Below the pieces are notes generated by a model. That model was not told the origin of the DNA and made no database searches. It was given only the letters and a program-made list of their open reading frames with translations. A stretch of DNA of 64,000 nucleotides, from the NCBI RefSeq assembly GCF_025060755.1, contig NZ_JANYUY010000034.1:1-64000 (forward strand), in the 5' to 3' direction. Shown in pieces: positions 1 through 8,475 of the stretch; positions within the stretch are counted from its first letter, which is position 1, and each line of letters begins with the position of its first letter. The position numbers and the translations under genes were made by a program. The DNA comes from Paenibacillus doosanensis (GTDB taxonomy: Bacteria; Bacillota; Bacilli; Paenibacillales; NBRC-103111).

Positions 1-74
1 GGTTCAGGACACCAAAGTGAACCGACCTTCCTCGCCAGCCATAGTAGCAGTGTTAACGTTTTTTGTTAGTACCA

Positions 75-137
75 ACCCCATTTTCATCATCAATGGTGCC
101 GCGTCAGCGGCATGGATGGCTTTTGGGGGATTTGTTC
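75..137 (+). repeat. 63-bp dispersed repeat, copy 1
   Basis: This 63-base segment recurs in the same orientation at 12920-12982. The last 44 bases (94-137) match the other copy at all but one position; the first 19 are more diverged. It contains a small palindromic core, CCGC-GTCA-GCGG. It lies in a stretch (1-170) where no convincing gene is seen. The function is unknown. Confidence 0.75.
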
Positions 138-170
138 GTTGCAGCCTAGCGGGACGAGGACGCCCGCTGA

Positions 171-473
171 TCAATCATCAATCAAATCGTCGCCCGGACC
201 GTCATGCGTAGGATGAGATCCCGGGTAATCCCGGGAGATTCCTTCGTGGAGCTCGCGGTTCTCGTAAGTGAAACGATTGGGAGGACGCTGATCCTCACGC
301 CACGGAGAACTTTTGCCCAAGGTGGCTTCGTGAAACGTCGCGCCGTACGGCCCTTCAGGGAACTCTTCGGCGGTTAGGTCGTTGCGCTGAGATTCGACGG
401 TTTTGACATCGGTATAACGATGGCGGTCCTCTTCCAGGAAGCCGTTTTGTTCATTTTCCGGATTGGCCATCAT
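171..473 (-). CDS. small acidic hypothetical protein
   Basis: A 100-residue, very hydrophilic protein rich in Glu, Asp, Pro and Arg, with no signal peptide or membrane segment. The sequence EEFPEGPYGA and a C-terminal run of Asp, Pro and Gly suggest a largely disordered soluble protein. GAGGTG lies about 6 bases before the start codon; the second Met is an equally possible start. I recognise the style of protein from Bacillales genomes but no named family. It is transcribed divergently from the HRDC gene. The function is unknown. Confidence 0.7.
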   Translation of the reverse strand: MMANPENEQNGFLEEDRHRYTDVKTVESQRNDLTAEEFPEGPYGATFHEATLGKSSPWREDQRPPNRFTYENRELHEGISRDYPGSHPTHDGPGDDLIDD

Positions 474-539
474 GCTTGCACCTCGCTTTTTTTACAGTAC
501 TGCTTTTAGATTGCCTTCATGGGAAAATCGTTATTCCTC

Positions 540-568
540 TTGCTTTCATGGAGGTTGTATGATAATAT
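540..568 (+). promoter_or_regulatory. sigmaA-type promoter
   Basis: TTGCTT (540-545), a 17-base spacer and TAATAT (563-568). It would drive the HRDC-domain gene through the hairpin leader that follows. Confidence 0.5.
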
Positions 569-577
569 GGGAATAAT

Positions 578-643
578 TTCAAACGCGCTTAGAGGAAGCA
601 CCTCTCTTACTTTACGTAGGAGGGGTGCTTTTTTGCGTTTGAA
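578..643 (+). terminator. nested hairpin with U-run in the leader (possible attenuator)
   Basis: An outer inverted repeat (TTCAAACGC at 578-586 with GCGTTTGAA at 635-643) encloses an inner stem (AAGCACC at 596-602 with GGTGCTT at 624-630) that is followed by TTTT. The inner stem and T-run look like an intrinsic terminator. It lies between the predicted promoter and the start at 675, with no plus-strand gene before it, so it may attenuate this transcript. Confidence 0.55.
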
Positions 644-674
644 TATATATCTGATGGCGAGGGTGGGATATGGA

Positions 675-1703
675 ATGAATCTGTTATTTCTGAACAGTAT
701 GGAGAAGCAGGTTGGCGACGACCGCACGCGGGGAGCGCAGGCTTCCATCGGTGAAAGTCATGGGAAGTGGATCGCAGGATGGCAGGAGACGAAAGAAGAC
801 GGCAGATTAACCCATGAAACTTGGTTTGAAGGAACGAGCTGGGAGGAGCTGATCGCGGCGTTCCGCGAGCGGATGCTCGTCAAGCGGCATGAAGGCTTCA
901 AGCCGGTATTGGACCCGGCCCTGCTTCTGGAGCGGGTTTCGTTGGACAGCCGCTCCGCGCGAATCCAGCTGCTGCAGTTTTACAGCGAGCAGCACACGAG
1001 CGAAGAACTGTACGAGGCGCTTCGTCAATGGCGGCTTAAGCAGGCGGGCAAAGAAGGCAAATCGCCCTTTTTGGTCGCGACCAACCGTCTGCTGCGGATG
1101 ATCTGCGCGTTCCTCCCTCACACCGAAGAGGAATTAAGCCAAATTCCCGGATTTGGCGCGAATAAAGCCGCGCTGTATGGAGCGGAGCTGTTGAAGTTCA
1201 CGCGTCAATATGAGCGGACGACTTCATTTCCGCTGGATTGGGTGGAGGACAGTGTGAATCTGCTGCAGTTTCAAGCCTGGCAGCAGCAGGAGAAGCAGCG
1301 CAAGCAGCAGCTGGAGCAAACGAAGCGCGAGACGAAGCGCAGGCTGCTTGAGGCGGTGACCCGCGGCGACAGCCTGGAACAGCTGCGGGAAGAGCTGCAG
1401 CTTCAGCCGAGAGATTTGATGATCTGGCTGGAGGAGCTGGACAGGGAGGGCTATGATTTGGAGGCGTACATTGAGCTTGAACTGAAGCGGGTTCCGGAAG
1501 AAGAGCTGAGTCTGGCTTGGGAGGCTTTCGAGCTGCGCGGGGACAAGTATTTGAAGCCGATTTTGCAATCGCTGTATAAGCAAGAGGAGCTTGACGGAAA
1601 GGAGGTCGACCGGATTTATGAATGGTTGCGCCTGCTGCGGATGAAGTTTCGTAAGGCACAAGCATCGCAGGAGCAGGCAAGCCAGGAAGCCGTCGCCGGT
1701 TAA
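675..1703 (+). CDS. HRDC domain-containing protein
   Basis: A 342-residue soluble protein. Residues about 113-175 fit an HRDC (helicase and RNase D C-terminal) domain, including NRLLRMICAFLP and the helix-hairpin-like IPGFGANKAALYG. HRDC domains bind nucleic acid in RecQ helicases and RNase D, but no helicase or nuclease motifs are present. The middle (about 190-220) is a Gln/Glu/Lys/Arg-rich coiled coil, followed by leucine-rich helices that could bind DNA. The start at 675 was chosen because GAGGG lies just upstream; earlier in-frame ATGs fall in the hairpin leader. It stands alone between a divergent small gene and convergent corA. The cellular role is unknown. Confidence 0.75.
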   Translation: MNLLFLNSMEKQVGDDRTRGAQASIGESHGKWIAGWQETKEDGRLTHETWFEGTSWEELIAAFRERMLVKRHEGFKPVLDPALLLERVSLDSRSARIQLLQFYSEQHTSEELYEALRQWRLKQAGKEGKSPFLVATNRLLRMICAFLPHTEEELSQIPGFGANKAALYGAELLKFTRQYERTTSFPLDWVEDSVNLLQFQAWQQQEKQRKQQLEQTKRETKRRLLEAVTRGDSLEQLREELQLQPRDLMIWLEELDREGYDLEAYIELELKRVPEEELSLAWEAFELRGDKYLKPILQSLYKQEELDGKEVDRIYEWLRLLRMKFRKAQASQEQASQEAVAG

Positions 1704-1770
1704 TCGTTTCGTCCCGGCCGCCTAATATGACAGCTTCGGCTTCGGGCTCGCTTACGGTCCGAACGCAAAA

Positions 1771-1812
1771 AACTCTTGCCTTAAGCGGCCGATACCGTCC
1801 AAGGCAAGAGTT
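1771..1812. terminator. bidirectional terminator between HRDC gene and corA
   Basis: AACTCTTGCCTT (1771-1782) pairs with AAGGCAAGAGTT (1801-1812). On the minus strand it is followed by TTTTTTG, so it chiefly terminates corA, and it can also stop the convergent transcript. Confidence 0.8.
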
Positions 1813-1837
1813 TACTATATATAGAAACGAGCCGCGT

Positions 1838-2773
1838 TCATAGCCAGCCCTTTTTACGAAACAGAACGAACATCGAAATGCCGATAACAAACATCAGGAT
1901 GACCGCAGCGACGCCGCCGTACTCCCAATGGATGCCGGGAATATGCTCGAAGTTCATTCCGTAAATACCGGTGATGAATGTGAGCGGCATGAAAATGGTC
2001 GTGAGCGCGGTAAATATGCGCATGATTTCGTTGGCGCGGTTCGACAGGCTGGACTGGTAAGCTTCTCGTAAGTTCGCCATCAAATCGCGGAACGTATCGA
2101 AGTTCTCGGATATTTTTACGGCGTTTTCGTAGATATCGCCGAAGTATTTTTTGAGCGGATCGCTAATGAGCCGCAGTTCTTTGCGGTTTAACGTCGCGAT
2201 CACTTCTTTTTGCGGAACGAGCACTTTCTTGAGCCATAAAATTTCGCTTCGCAGACCGATAATTTCGTTCAAATGCGATTTTTTCGTATTCATCAGTATA
2301 TCTTCTTCCAGCTTCTCGATCTTCGCTTCGATCCGGTCGCCGACATTCGTATAGTTATCGACGACAAGGTCAATCAAATGATACAAGAAACGGTCCGGCG
2401 CGCCGACTTCCTCTTCCCAAAGCACCGGTTTCAAAGCGCGCAGCTCGTTAATTTTTTGCCGGGTCACGGTAATGATATAATGCTTGCCGAGAAATATATT
2501 GAGCGCCCGCAGAAAAATTTCTTCATCATCAAACCGGATGCTGTTGACGACGATAAAATAATGGGTATCGTACAGCTCGATCTTCGGACGCTGTTCTTCT
2601 TCCGTCAAGCAGTCTTCCACTGCCAATTCATGAAGATGAAATAAGGGCTGTAAAATCGTCAAATCGTCAACATCGGCATCGATCCAATAAAATCCATGCT
2701 CCGGCGCCTCGATCGTTTGGGTAATATCCTCAATTAAAGTAAAAATGCCGTCCTGAACCAAACGTGCTTTCAT
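1838..2773 (-). CDS. corA: CorA-type divalent metal ion transporter
   Basis: A 311-residue member of the CorA family of pentameric inner-membrane Mg2+/Co2+ channels. The long N-terminal cytoplasmic part has the expected charged helices. Two membrane helices lie at the C-terminus (about 250-272 and 283-305), and the first ends in the signature YGMNF that forms the pore entrance. The Arg/Lys-rich tail FRKKGWL is also typical. GGGGTGG before the ATG at 2773 sets the start; a longer reading frame to 2878 lacks a ribosome site. The ~170 bases before the gene and the structured segment beyond them may be a regulatory leader. Whether Mg2+ or Co2+ is the main substrate cannot be told. Confidence 0.93.
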   Translation of the reverse strand: MKARLVQDGIFTLIEDITQTIEAPEHGFYWIDADVDDLTILQPLFHLHELAVEDCLTEEEQRPKIELYDTHYFIVVNSIRFDDEEIFLRALNIFLGKHYIITVTRQKINELRALKPVLWEEEVGAPDRFLYHLIDLVVDNYTNVGDRIEAKIEKLEEDILMNTKKSHLNEIIGLRSEILWLKKVLVPQKEVIATLNRKELRLISDPLKKYFGDIYENAVKISENFDTFRDLMANLREAYQSSLSNRANEIMRIFTALTTIFMPLTFITGIYGMNFEHIPGIHWEYGGVAAVILMFVIGISMFVLFRKKGWL

Positions 2774-2938
2774 CTGCTCCACCCCTTCACATGTAGCTTG
2801 AGTTAGCTCGTGAGGAATGCAGACGGAAGAAACGTCGCCGATTCGCCGGACAGCATCTAGGCTAGGCGTAGAGGTCAAAAAGTCATAAGCCGGCCGTAAA
2901 CGGCTGCGGCGACCTGGTTCCTAAGCAAAGGACAGTCC

Positions 2939-3048
2939 GGTGCATGCGAACGAGCGGCGTAAGCCGTCGGCATTCCAAACGAAATATTCTGTTGTCGCTG
3001 AACGAAAGATACTACTCCTCGGGTCTCCGTCCATTCGTTTGGTGCACC
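2939..3048 (-). promoter_or_regulatory. candidate structured leader RNA upstream of corA
   Basis: Read on the minus strand, GGTGCA (3048-3043) pairs with TGCACC (2944-2939), closing a junction of two arms: CCAAACGAA/TTCGTTTGG (3042-3034 with 2983-2975) and a GC-rich hairpin (about 2972-2942). A short stem, AGCCG/CGGCT, followed by TTTTTT lies at about 2907-2877. I could not match it to the M-box, NiCo, T-box or yybP-ykoY consensus. It may be an unclassified leader or chance folding. Confidence 0.35.
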
Positions 3049-3215
3049 CCTTTGCTAGTGTTGTCGAATTACTTGTCTAGTATAACCGCTCGATTGCCGC
3101 TCTTCAAGGTGGGTCTGCTCTATTTTTTGCAATTTTTTTCGGGTCTACGATATAATATGCCGTTTGCGGGGAAAGTGATATTCTTAAAGAGCGGAGCGGG
3201 ATGCGGAATACTGTC

Positions 3216-3244
3216 TTGACGTTCCCTTTATTTTCGTATACAGT
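3216..3244 (+). promoter_or_regulatory. sigmaA promoter of the met operon
   Basis: TTGACG (3216-3221), a 17-base spacer and TACAGT (3239-3244). It is placed about 40 bases before the SAM aptamer. Confidence 0.7.
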
Positions 3245-3281
3245 AGGTATAGAACTACAATTTCATATTTCAAGTTTCAAA

Positions 3282-3422
3282 CTCTTATCAAGAGCAGGTG
3301 GAGGGACTAGCCCGATGATACCCGGCAACCGACTATCCTTAAGCTCATATCCGCGCAGGCGGGCATGGACAGGAAGCACGGTGCTAAATCTTGCGGAAGC
3401 GTAAGCTTCTGAGAGATGAGAG
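3282..3422 (+). promoter_or_regulatory. SAM-I (S-box) riboswitch aptamer
   Basis: The classic S-box sequence blocks are present: CTTATCAAGAG, GGTGGAGGGAC, CCCGATGATACCCGGCAACC and GGTGCTAAAT. P1 is closed by CTCTTATC (3282-3289) and GATGAGAG (3415-3422). High S-adenosylmethionine should favour the terminator at 3442-3476 and shut off metA-metI-metC. Confidence 0.97.
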
Positions 3423-3441
3423 AGGACATTGTTGAATTGAC

Positions 3442-3476
3442 AAGGCCTTTCTCGTGCGCGCGAAAAAGGCCTTTTT
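3442..3476 (+). terminator. riboswitch expression-platform terminator
   Basis: AAGGCCTTT (3442-3450) pairs with AAAGGCCTT (3465-3473), followed by a T-run. This is the SAM-dependent terminator of the S-box leader. Confidence 0.92.
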
Positions 3477-3543
3477 TAGTGCCTTTTTGCAGGAGTTTAC
3501 CCGGAAACAAACACAAACGCCTACAAAAAAGGAGGATATACCT

Positions 3544-4470
3544 ATGCCAATCAAAATTCCAGATCATTTGCCAGCCCGAGAAATTCTGATGAACGAAAAC
3601 ATCTTCGTGATGGATGAAACGGTGGCTTTCCACCAAGATATTCGTCCGCTGCGAATCGCGATAATGAACCTGATGCCGACCAAGGAAACGACGGAAACGC
3701 AAATTCTCCGGCTGATCGGCAATACCCCGCTGCAAGTCGAGTTTGTGCTGCTGCATCCGAGGACGCATACTTCGAAAAATACGTCCGTCGAGCATCTGGA
3801 GCAGTTTTATAAAACGTTCGACGATGTGCGGGGAGAGCGCTTCGACGGTCTGATCATTACCGGCGCTCCGGTTGAACAGCTCGACTTCGAGGATGTGAAT
3901 TATTGGGATGAACTGAGGCAAATCATGGATTGGAGCCGCGAAAATGTGACGTCGACGCTGCATATTTGCTGGGCCGCCCAGGCGGGGCTGTATCATCACT
4001 TCGGCGTTCCGAAATATCCGCTGGAAGAGAAAATGTTCGGCGTCTTCCCGCACTATATCAGCACAAGCAACGTGAAGCTGCTCCGCGGCTTCGATGAGTT
4101 GTTCCTCGTTCCGCAGTCGCGCCACACCGAGGTGCGCCGCGAGGACATTGAGAATGTTCCCGAGCTTGAAATCTGGTCCGAGTCTTCGGAGGCGGGCGTC
4201 TATATCGTCGGCACGAAGGACGGCAAACAAATATTCGTAACCGGACATTCGGAATACGATGCGTGTACCTTGAAATACGAATACGACCGCGACGTCAACA
4301 AAGGGATGGACGTTGCCGTTCCGAAAAATTATTACCCGAACGACGATCCGACCAAGCAGCCGCTCGTATCGTGGAGAGCGCATGCGAACCTGCTGTTCTC
4401 CAACTGGCTTAACTATTATGTGTACCAAGAGACACCGTTTGATCTGCACAAGGAGGAATACTGTATATGA
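3544..4470 (+). CDS. metA: homoserine O-acetyltransferase (MetA family)
   Basis: A 308-residue enzyme of the MetA family that acylates L-homoserine in the first committed step of methionine synthesis. The nucleophile Cys142 (HICWAAQAG), His235 and Glu237 (TGHSEYD) sit at the family positions. Residue 111 is Glu (GAPVEQLDF). In this family Glu111 favours acetyl-CoA and Gly111, as in E. coli, favours succinyl-CoA, so acetyl transfer is inferred. AAGGAGG precedes the ATG at 3544. The gene lies just after the S-box terminator, and its TGA overlaps the ATG of the next gene by four bases, indicating translational coupling. Confidence 0.95.
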   Translation: MPIKIPDHLPAREILMNENIFVMDETVAFHQDIRPLRIAIMNLMPTKETTETQILRLIGNTPLQVEFVLLHPRTHTSKNTSVEHLEQFYKTFDDVRGERFDGLIITGAPVEQLDFEDVNYWDELRQIMDWSRENVTSTLHICWAAQAGLYHHFGVPKYPLEEKMFGVFPHYISTSNVKLLRGFDELFLVPQSRHTEVRREDIENVPELEIWSESSEAGVYIVGTKDGKQIFVTGHSEYDACTLKYEYDRDVNKGMDVAVPKNYYPNDDPTKQPLVSWRAHANLLFSNWLNYYVYQETPFDLHKEEYCI

Positions 4471-5654
4471 GCGAGCAGCACAGCGAGAGCAAGTTGAAAA
4501 TCGAGAGCCGGTTAGCCCAAATCGGCTCTCAGGAAGAGCCTGTGACAGGCGCAGTCAGCTTCCCTATTTACCAAGCGACGGCGTTCCGTCATCCGAAGCT
4601 CGGACAAAGCACGGGCTTCGATTACGCCCGCACGAAGAGCCCGACCCGCAAGGTGCTTGAGGACGCGATAGCGGAGCTGGAGTCCGGTGACGCCGGATTC
4701 GCCTGCAGCTCCGGCATGGCTGCTCTGCAGACGATCTTTGCCTTGTTCAGCCAAGGCGATCATCTGATCGTCTCTCTGGATTTGTACGGCGGGACGTATC
4801 GGCTTCTGGAGAAAATTATGTCGCGCTTCGGCGTGACCGCGACTTATGTGGATACGAATGATCTGGACGCGCTCGAATCGCATTATCAGTCGAATACGAA
4901 AGCGGTGTTGATCGAGACGCCGACGAACCCGCTGATGATGATTACCGATCTGGAGCTCGTTTGCGGCTGGGCGAAGAAGAAGGGCATTTTGTCCATCGTG
5001 GACAATACGCTGCTGACGCCGTTCTTCCAGCGTCCGATCGAGCTTGGAGCCGATATCGTCATTCACAGCGCGACCAAATACTTAGGCGGACATAACGACG
5101 TGCTGGCCGGTCTCATCGTGACCAAAGGCAAGGAATTGTCCGAGCAAATGGCGTTTTTGCACAATTCGATCGGCGCCGTGCTGAATCCGCAGGATAGCTG
5201 GCTTTTGATGCGCGGGATGAAAACCCTCGCCATCCGTATGGAACGCCATCAACATAACGCGACCAAAATCGCCGAATTTTTGTTAAATCATCCTCAAGTG
5301 GAAGCCGTCTATTATCCGGCGCTGGAGAGTCATCCGGGCTATGTCGTTCAGAAGAAGCAATCATCCGGGAATACCGGTATTTTCTCTTTCAAAATGAAGG
5401 ACGCCCGCTTTATCGAGCCGATTTTGCGCCATATTCAGCTGATCGCATTCGCCGAAAGCCTCGGCGGAGTAGAATCGCTGATGACGTATCCGGCTGTGCA
5501 GACGCATGCCGACATTCCGGAAGACATCCGCCGCCGGGTGGGCGTCGACGACCGTCTGCTGCGTTATTCCGTAGGCATCGAGCATGCGGACGATCTGATC
5601 GCGGATTTGGCTCGCGCTATCGATTTGGCGCAGTCCGAGATAGAGGGGGCTTAA
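4467..5654 (+). CDS. metI: cystathionine gamma-synthase / O-acetylhomoserine thiolyase, MetI type
   Basis: A 395-residue cytoplasmic PLP enzyme of the Cys/Met metabolism family. The PLP lysine is Lys204 (HSATKYLGG), the ring-stacking Tyr is in LYGGTY, and Asp179 (VDN) binds the pyridine nitrogen. The enzyme replaces the acyl group of O-acetylhomoserine with cysteine to make cystathionine, or with sulfide. The order metA, then this gene, then a beta-lyase parallels Bacillus metIC and argues for gamma-synthase. It starts inside the metA stop codon (ATGA), preceded by AAGGAGG. Sequence alone does not settle the balance between cysteine and sulfide use. Confidence 0.92.
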   Translation: MSEQHSESKLKIESRLAQIGSQEEPVTGAVSFPIYQATAFRHPKLGQSTGFDYARTKSPTRKVLEDAIAELESGDAGFACSSGMAALQTIFALFSQGDHLIVSLDLYGGTYRLLEKIMSRFGVTATYVDTNDLDALESHYQSNTKAVLIETPTNPLMMITDLELVCGWAKKKGILSIVDNTLLTPFFQRPIELGADIVIHSATKYLGGHNDVLAGLIVTKGKELSEQMAFLHNSIGAVLNPQDSWLLMRGMKTLAIRMERHQHNATKIAEFLLNHPQVEAVYYPALESHPGYVVQKKQSSGNTGIFSFKMKDARFIEPILRHIQLIAFAESLGGVESLMTYPAVQTHADIPEDIRRRVGVDDRLLRYSVGIEHADDLIADLARAIDLAQSEIEGA

Positions 5655-5660
5655 GGCGTA

Positions 5661-6842
5661 ATGGCAGCAAACGAGCCTAACGGCAAGAACGAACAGACAG
5701 AGCGTCAGTTTGCAACCAAGCTGATCCACTTCGGGTCGGAGATCGACCCGAGAACGGGCGCTTCCAGCGTACCGATCTATCAAGCGTCGACCTTCCATCA
5801 GTTTTCGCTCGATGAACAGCAGGAATACGATTATACCCGTTCCGGCAACCCGACGCGGCAAGCGCTGGAGGATTATATCGCCCTCCTGGAAGGCGGCGAC
5901 CGCGGCTTCGCCTTCGCCTCCGGCATGGCGGCCATATCGGCGGCGTTCATGATGCTGTCGGCAGGGGATCATGTCATCTGCACCGAGGATGTGTACGGCG
6001 GAACGTACCGTTTGCTCAGCACGATCATGACGCGAATGAACGTGGAGACGACATTCGTCGATATGACCGATCTGGAGCAAGTGAAGGCGGCGCTCAAGCC
6101 GAATACGAAGGTTGTCTTTATGGAGACGCCCTCCAATCCGACGTTGAAAATTACGAACATCGCGGAGATTACGGCTTGGGCCAAGCAGCAAGGGCTGCTG
6201 ACGATGCTGGATAACACGTTTATGACGCCGTATCATCAGCGTCCTATCGAGCTCGGCGTCGATCTGGTGCTGCACAGCGCGACCAAGTTTTTGGGCGGCC
6301 ACAGCGACGTCACGGCCGGTCTGGCCGTCACCGCCAACGAGAGCCTCGGACAGCAAATGAAGCAGGTGCAGAACGGAATGGGCACGATTCTCGGCGTATA
6401 CGACTCCTGGCTGCTGATGCGCGGGATGAAGACGCTGCAGGCGCGCATGGAAGCGCATGAGCAGAGTGCCCGCCGTCTGGCCGAATGGCTGTCCGCTCAT
6501 CCGAACGTGGAGAAGGTATATTATCCGGGGCTTACCGGACATCCCGGACGCGAAATTCATGAGAAGCAGTCCAAGGGCTACGGGGCCGTCGTTTCCTTCG
6601 ACATCGGTTCCGGCGAGCGCGCCAAGCAGGTGCTTCACCAGGTGCAAATCCCGCTCGTAGCGGTCAGTCTCGGGGCTGTAGAGAGCATTCTCTCGTACCC
6701 CGCGATGATGTCCCATGCGGCGATGCCGCGCGAAGTGCGTCTGGAGCGAGGAATTACCGACGGTCTTGTCCGTTATTCGGTCGGTCTTGAGAATATCGAG
6801 GACATCATCGCCGATCTCGATCAAGCGCTTCGCGGCGTTTAG
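5661..6842 (+). CDS. metC: cystathionine beta-lyase, MetC type
   Basis: A 393-residue PLP enzyme homologous to its upstream neighbour. The PLP lysine is Lys209 (HSATKFLGG), with VYGGTY and LDN motifs and the SLGAVESILSYPA segment near the C-terminus. It would cleave cystathionine to homocysteine, pyruvate and ammonia. It begins six bases after metI, with its ribosome site (GAGGGGGC) overlapping the metI end, so the three genes are one SAM-controlled unit ending at the terminator at 6985. No methionine synthase is present here. The beta-lyase assignment rests partly on gene order, because the family's substrate specificities are hard to separate by sequence. Confidence 0.9.
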   Translation: MAANEPNGKNEQTERQFATKLIHFGSEIDPRTGASSVPIYQASTFHQFSLDEQQEYDYTRSGNPTRQALEDYIALLEGGDRGFAFASGMAAISAAFMMLSAGDHVICTEDVYGGTYRLLSTIMTRMNVETTFVDMTDLEQVKAALKPNTKVVFMETPSNPTLKITNIAEITAWAKQQGLLTMLDNTFMTPYHQRPIELGVDLVLHSATKFLGGHSDVTAGLAVTANESLGQQMKQVQNGMGTILGVYDSWLLMRGMKTLQARMEAHEQSARRLAEWLSAHPNVEKVYYPGLTGHPGREIHEKQSKGYGAVVSFDIGSGERAKQVLHQVQIPLVAVSLGAVESILSYPAMMSHAAMPREVRLERGITDGLVRYSVGLENIEDIIADLDQALRGV

Positions 6843-6984
6843 CCTCCTCTTATAGAAGCGTGGCGAAGCTGCAACAGCGAGAGGAAGCTTCTATCGACGG
6901 CAGGCTGCTTGTTTTTCACCGCCCTTTTAAAAACCTGCTATCAAAGCGGACGGGGCATAATTTTTGGCGCCGTTAAATATGAAT

Positions 6985-7034
6985 AGAGAGTGTCTTTTCG
7001 GGTGCATACCCGGGAAGGCAGTCTCTTTTTCACG
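6985..7034 (+). terminator. terminator of the met operon
   Basis: A long imperfect stem with GGGT-gcat-ACCC at its apex and AGAGA/TCTCT at its base, followed by TTTT. A weaker stem without a T-run, built on ATAGAAGC/GCTTCTAT, lies at about 6853-6894. Confidence 0.85.
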
Positions 7035-7137
7035 TTTTTTTCAATGACTCGGGCCTATGTTTGTGGTACCATGATTTTATAAGTTTTTTCGTATGCAAAA
7101 TAGTTTGGCAATAGATAGCAAAAGGAGTGAGCACAGG

Positions 7138-8274
7138 ATGAGTTCCATAGACCGCATCCTAGATAGTGCGCTGGCCGGAAACCGGATCGGATTGGAAGAT
7201 TGTATTCGGTTGTACGAATCCGACGAGATCGAAAAAATGGGTCATGTCGCAAATCAAATTATGCTGAGGCATCATCCGGAGCCAATTACCACTTTCGTCA
7301 TTGGACGCAATATTAACTATACGAACATTTGCGATGTATACTGCCGTTTTTGCGCGTTTTACCGCTCGCCGGGCTCGAAGGAAGGCTACGTGCTCCCGGA
7401 CGAAACGATCTTCCAGAAAATCCAGGAGACGCTGGATGTGAACGGTACCGAGATTTTGATGCAGGGCGGAACGAATCCGAACCTTCCGTTCTCCTACTAT
7501 ACGAATTTGCTGCGCGAGATTAAGAAACGCTTCAATATTACGATGCACTCCTTCTCTCCTGCGGAGATTATGAAAATGAAGGAAGTATCCGAAGGGTTGA
7601 CGCTGGAAGAAGTCGTTCGCGAGCTGCATGCCGCCGGATTGGACTCGCTGCCGGGCGGAGGCGGGGAAATTCTCGACGACCGCACCCGCCGCAAAATCAG
7701 CCGCCTGAAAGGCTCCTGGCGCGATTGGATGGACGTCATGCAGACGGCGCACCGGGTCGGCATGTCTACGACCGCCACGATGGTTATCGGCTTCGGCGAG
7801 TCGATGGAAGAGCGCGCCTTGCATCTGCTGCGCGTCCGCGACGCTCAAGACGAATGCATTGCCAACAAATGGAATTCCCCGGGATTCCTGGCGTTTATTT
7901 CCTGGACATTCCAGCCGGACAATACGAATCTGAAGGCGGATAAGCTCGGGCCGGAAGATTATTTGAAAAATGTGGCGATCAGCCGGATTATGCTCGACAA
8001 TATTCCGAACTTCCAATCGTCCTGGGTGACGATGGGGCCGGAGGTCGGCAAACGCTCGCTGCATTTCGGCTGCAACGACTTCGGCAGCACGATGATCGAA
8101 GAGAACGTCGTCTCCGCCGCCGGCACGACCCATAAGGTCAACATCGGCTCGACGCTGGACATTATCCGCGAAGCGGGCAAAATCCCCGCGCAGCGCAACA
8201 CGAGATACGAGATTCTTCGCGTGTTTGATGATGTGGACGAGAAGGTTGACAACGACTTTATTATGCAAAATTAA
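7138..8274 (+). CDS. mqnC: cyclic dehypoxanthine futalosine synthase
   Basis: A 378-residue radical-SAM enzyme of the futalosine route to menaquinone. The 4Fe-4S motif CDVYCRFCAFY (CxxxCxxC) is followed by the GGTNP segment, the SPAEI segment and DSLPGGGGEI, all typical of MqnC rather than of MqnE or CofH. The enzyme cyclises dehypoxanthine futalosine in the cytoplasm. AAAGGAGTGAG lies 8 bases before the ATG at 7138, which is preferred over an in-frame ATG at 7093. No other menaquinone gene is nearby. It is bounded by terminators at 6985 and 8311 and is therefore monocistronic. Confidence 0.93.
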   Translation: MSSIDRILDSALAGNRIGLEDCIRLYESDEIEKMGHVANQIMLRHHPEPITTFVIGRNINYTNICDVYCRFCAFYRSPGSKEGYVLPDETIFQKIQETLDVNGTEILMQGGTNPNLPFSYYTNLLREIKKRFNITMHSFSPAEIMKMKEVSEGLTLEEVVRELHAAGLDSLPGGGGEILDDRTRRKISRLKGSWRDWMDVMQTAHRVGMSTTATMVIGFGESMEERALHLLRVRDAQDECIANKWNSPGFLAFISWTFQPDNTNLKADKLGPEDYLKNVAISRIMLDNIPNFQSSWVTMGPEVGKRSLHFGCNDFGSTMIEENVVSAAGTTHKVNIGSTLDIIREAGKIPAQRNTRYEILRVFDDVDEKVDNDFIMQN

Positions 8275-8310
8275 TTGGCCAATTTAGAATTCGCTGCACT
8301 TACGGCGCAT

Positions 8311-8363
8311 AACGCTTGTCTATATGAATCCGATGGAGGGATTCGTGTAGATAAGCGTTTTTT
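8311..8363 (+). terminator. terminator of mqnC
   Basis: AACGCTT..TCTAT..GAATCC pairs with GGATTC..AGATAAGCGTT, followed by TTTT. Confidence 0.88.
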
Positions 8364-8475
8364 GTCGTTCTTGAAAACGGCCGGCGTTAGTCATGGGAAA
8401 TTGTTGTTTGTATATATGCTCTCCGGCGACCATATACTTAAAAAAGAGAAGTAAGGGAAGAAAGGAGTGAGCAAG

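Noticed and set aside
17-211. 64-codon plus-strand frame over the first repeat copy
   Set aside because: No ribosome site; the shared peptide with 12838-13026 follows from identical DNA, and the codon pattern is not gene-like.
1198-1890. 230-codon minus-strand frame opposite the HRDC gene and corA end
   Set aside because: Shadow of two real genes; Pro/Ala/Cys-rich composition and no ribosome site.
2939-3048. M-box, NiCo, T-box or yybP-ykoY riboswitch for corA
   Set aside because: Key consensus blocks of each class are missing by eye, so no class name was assigned.
3307-4449. 380-codon minus-strand frame opposite metA
   Set aside because: Antisense shadow caused by GC bias in the real gene.
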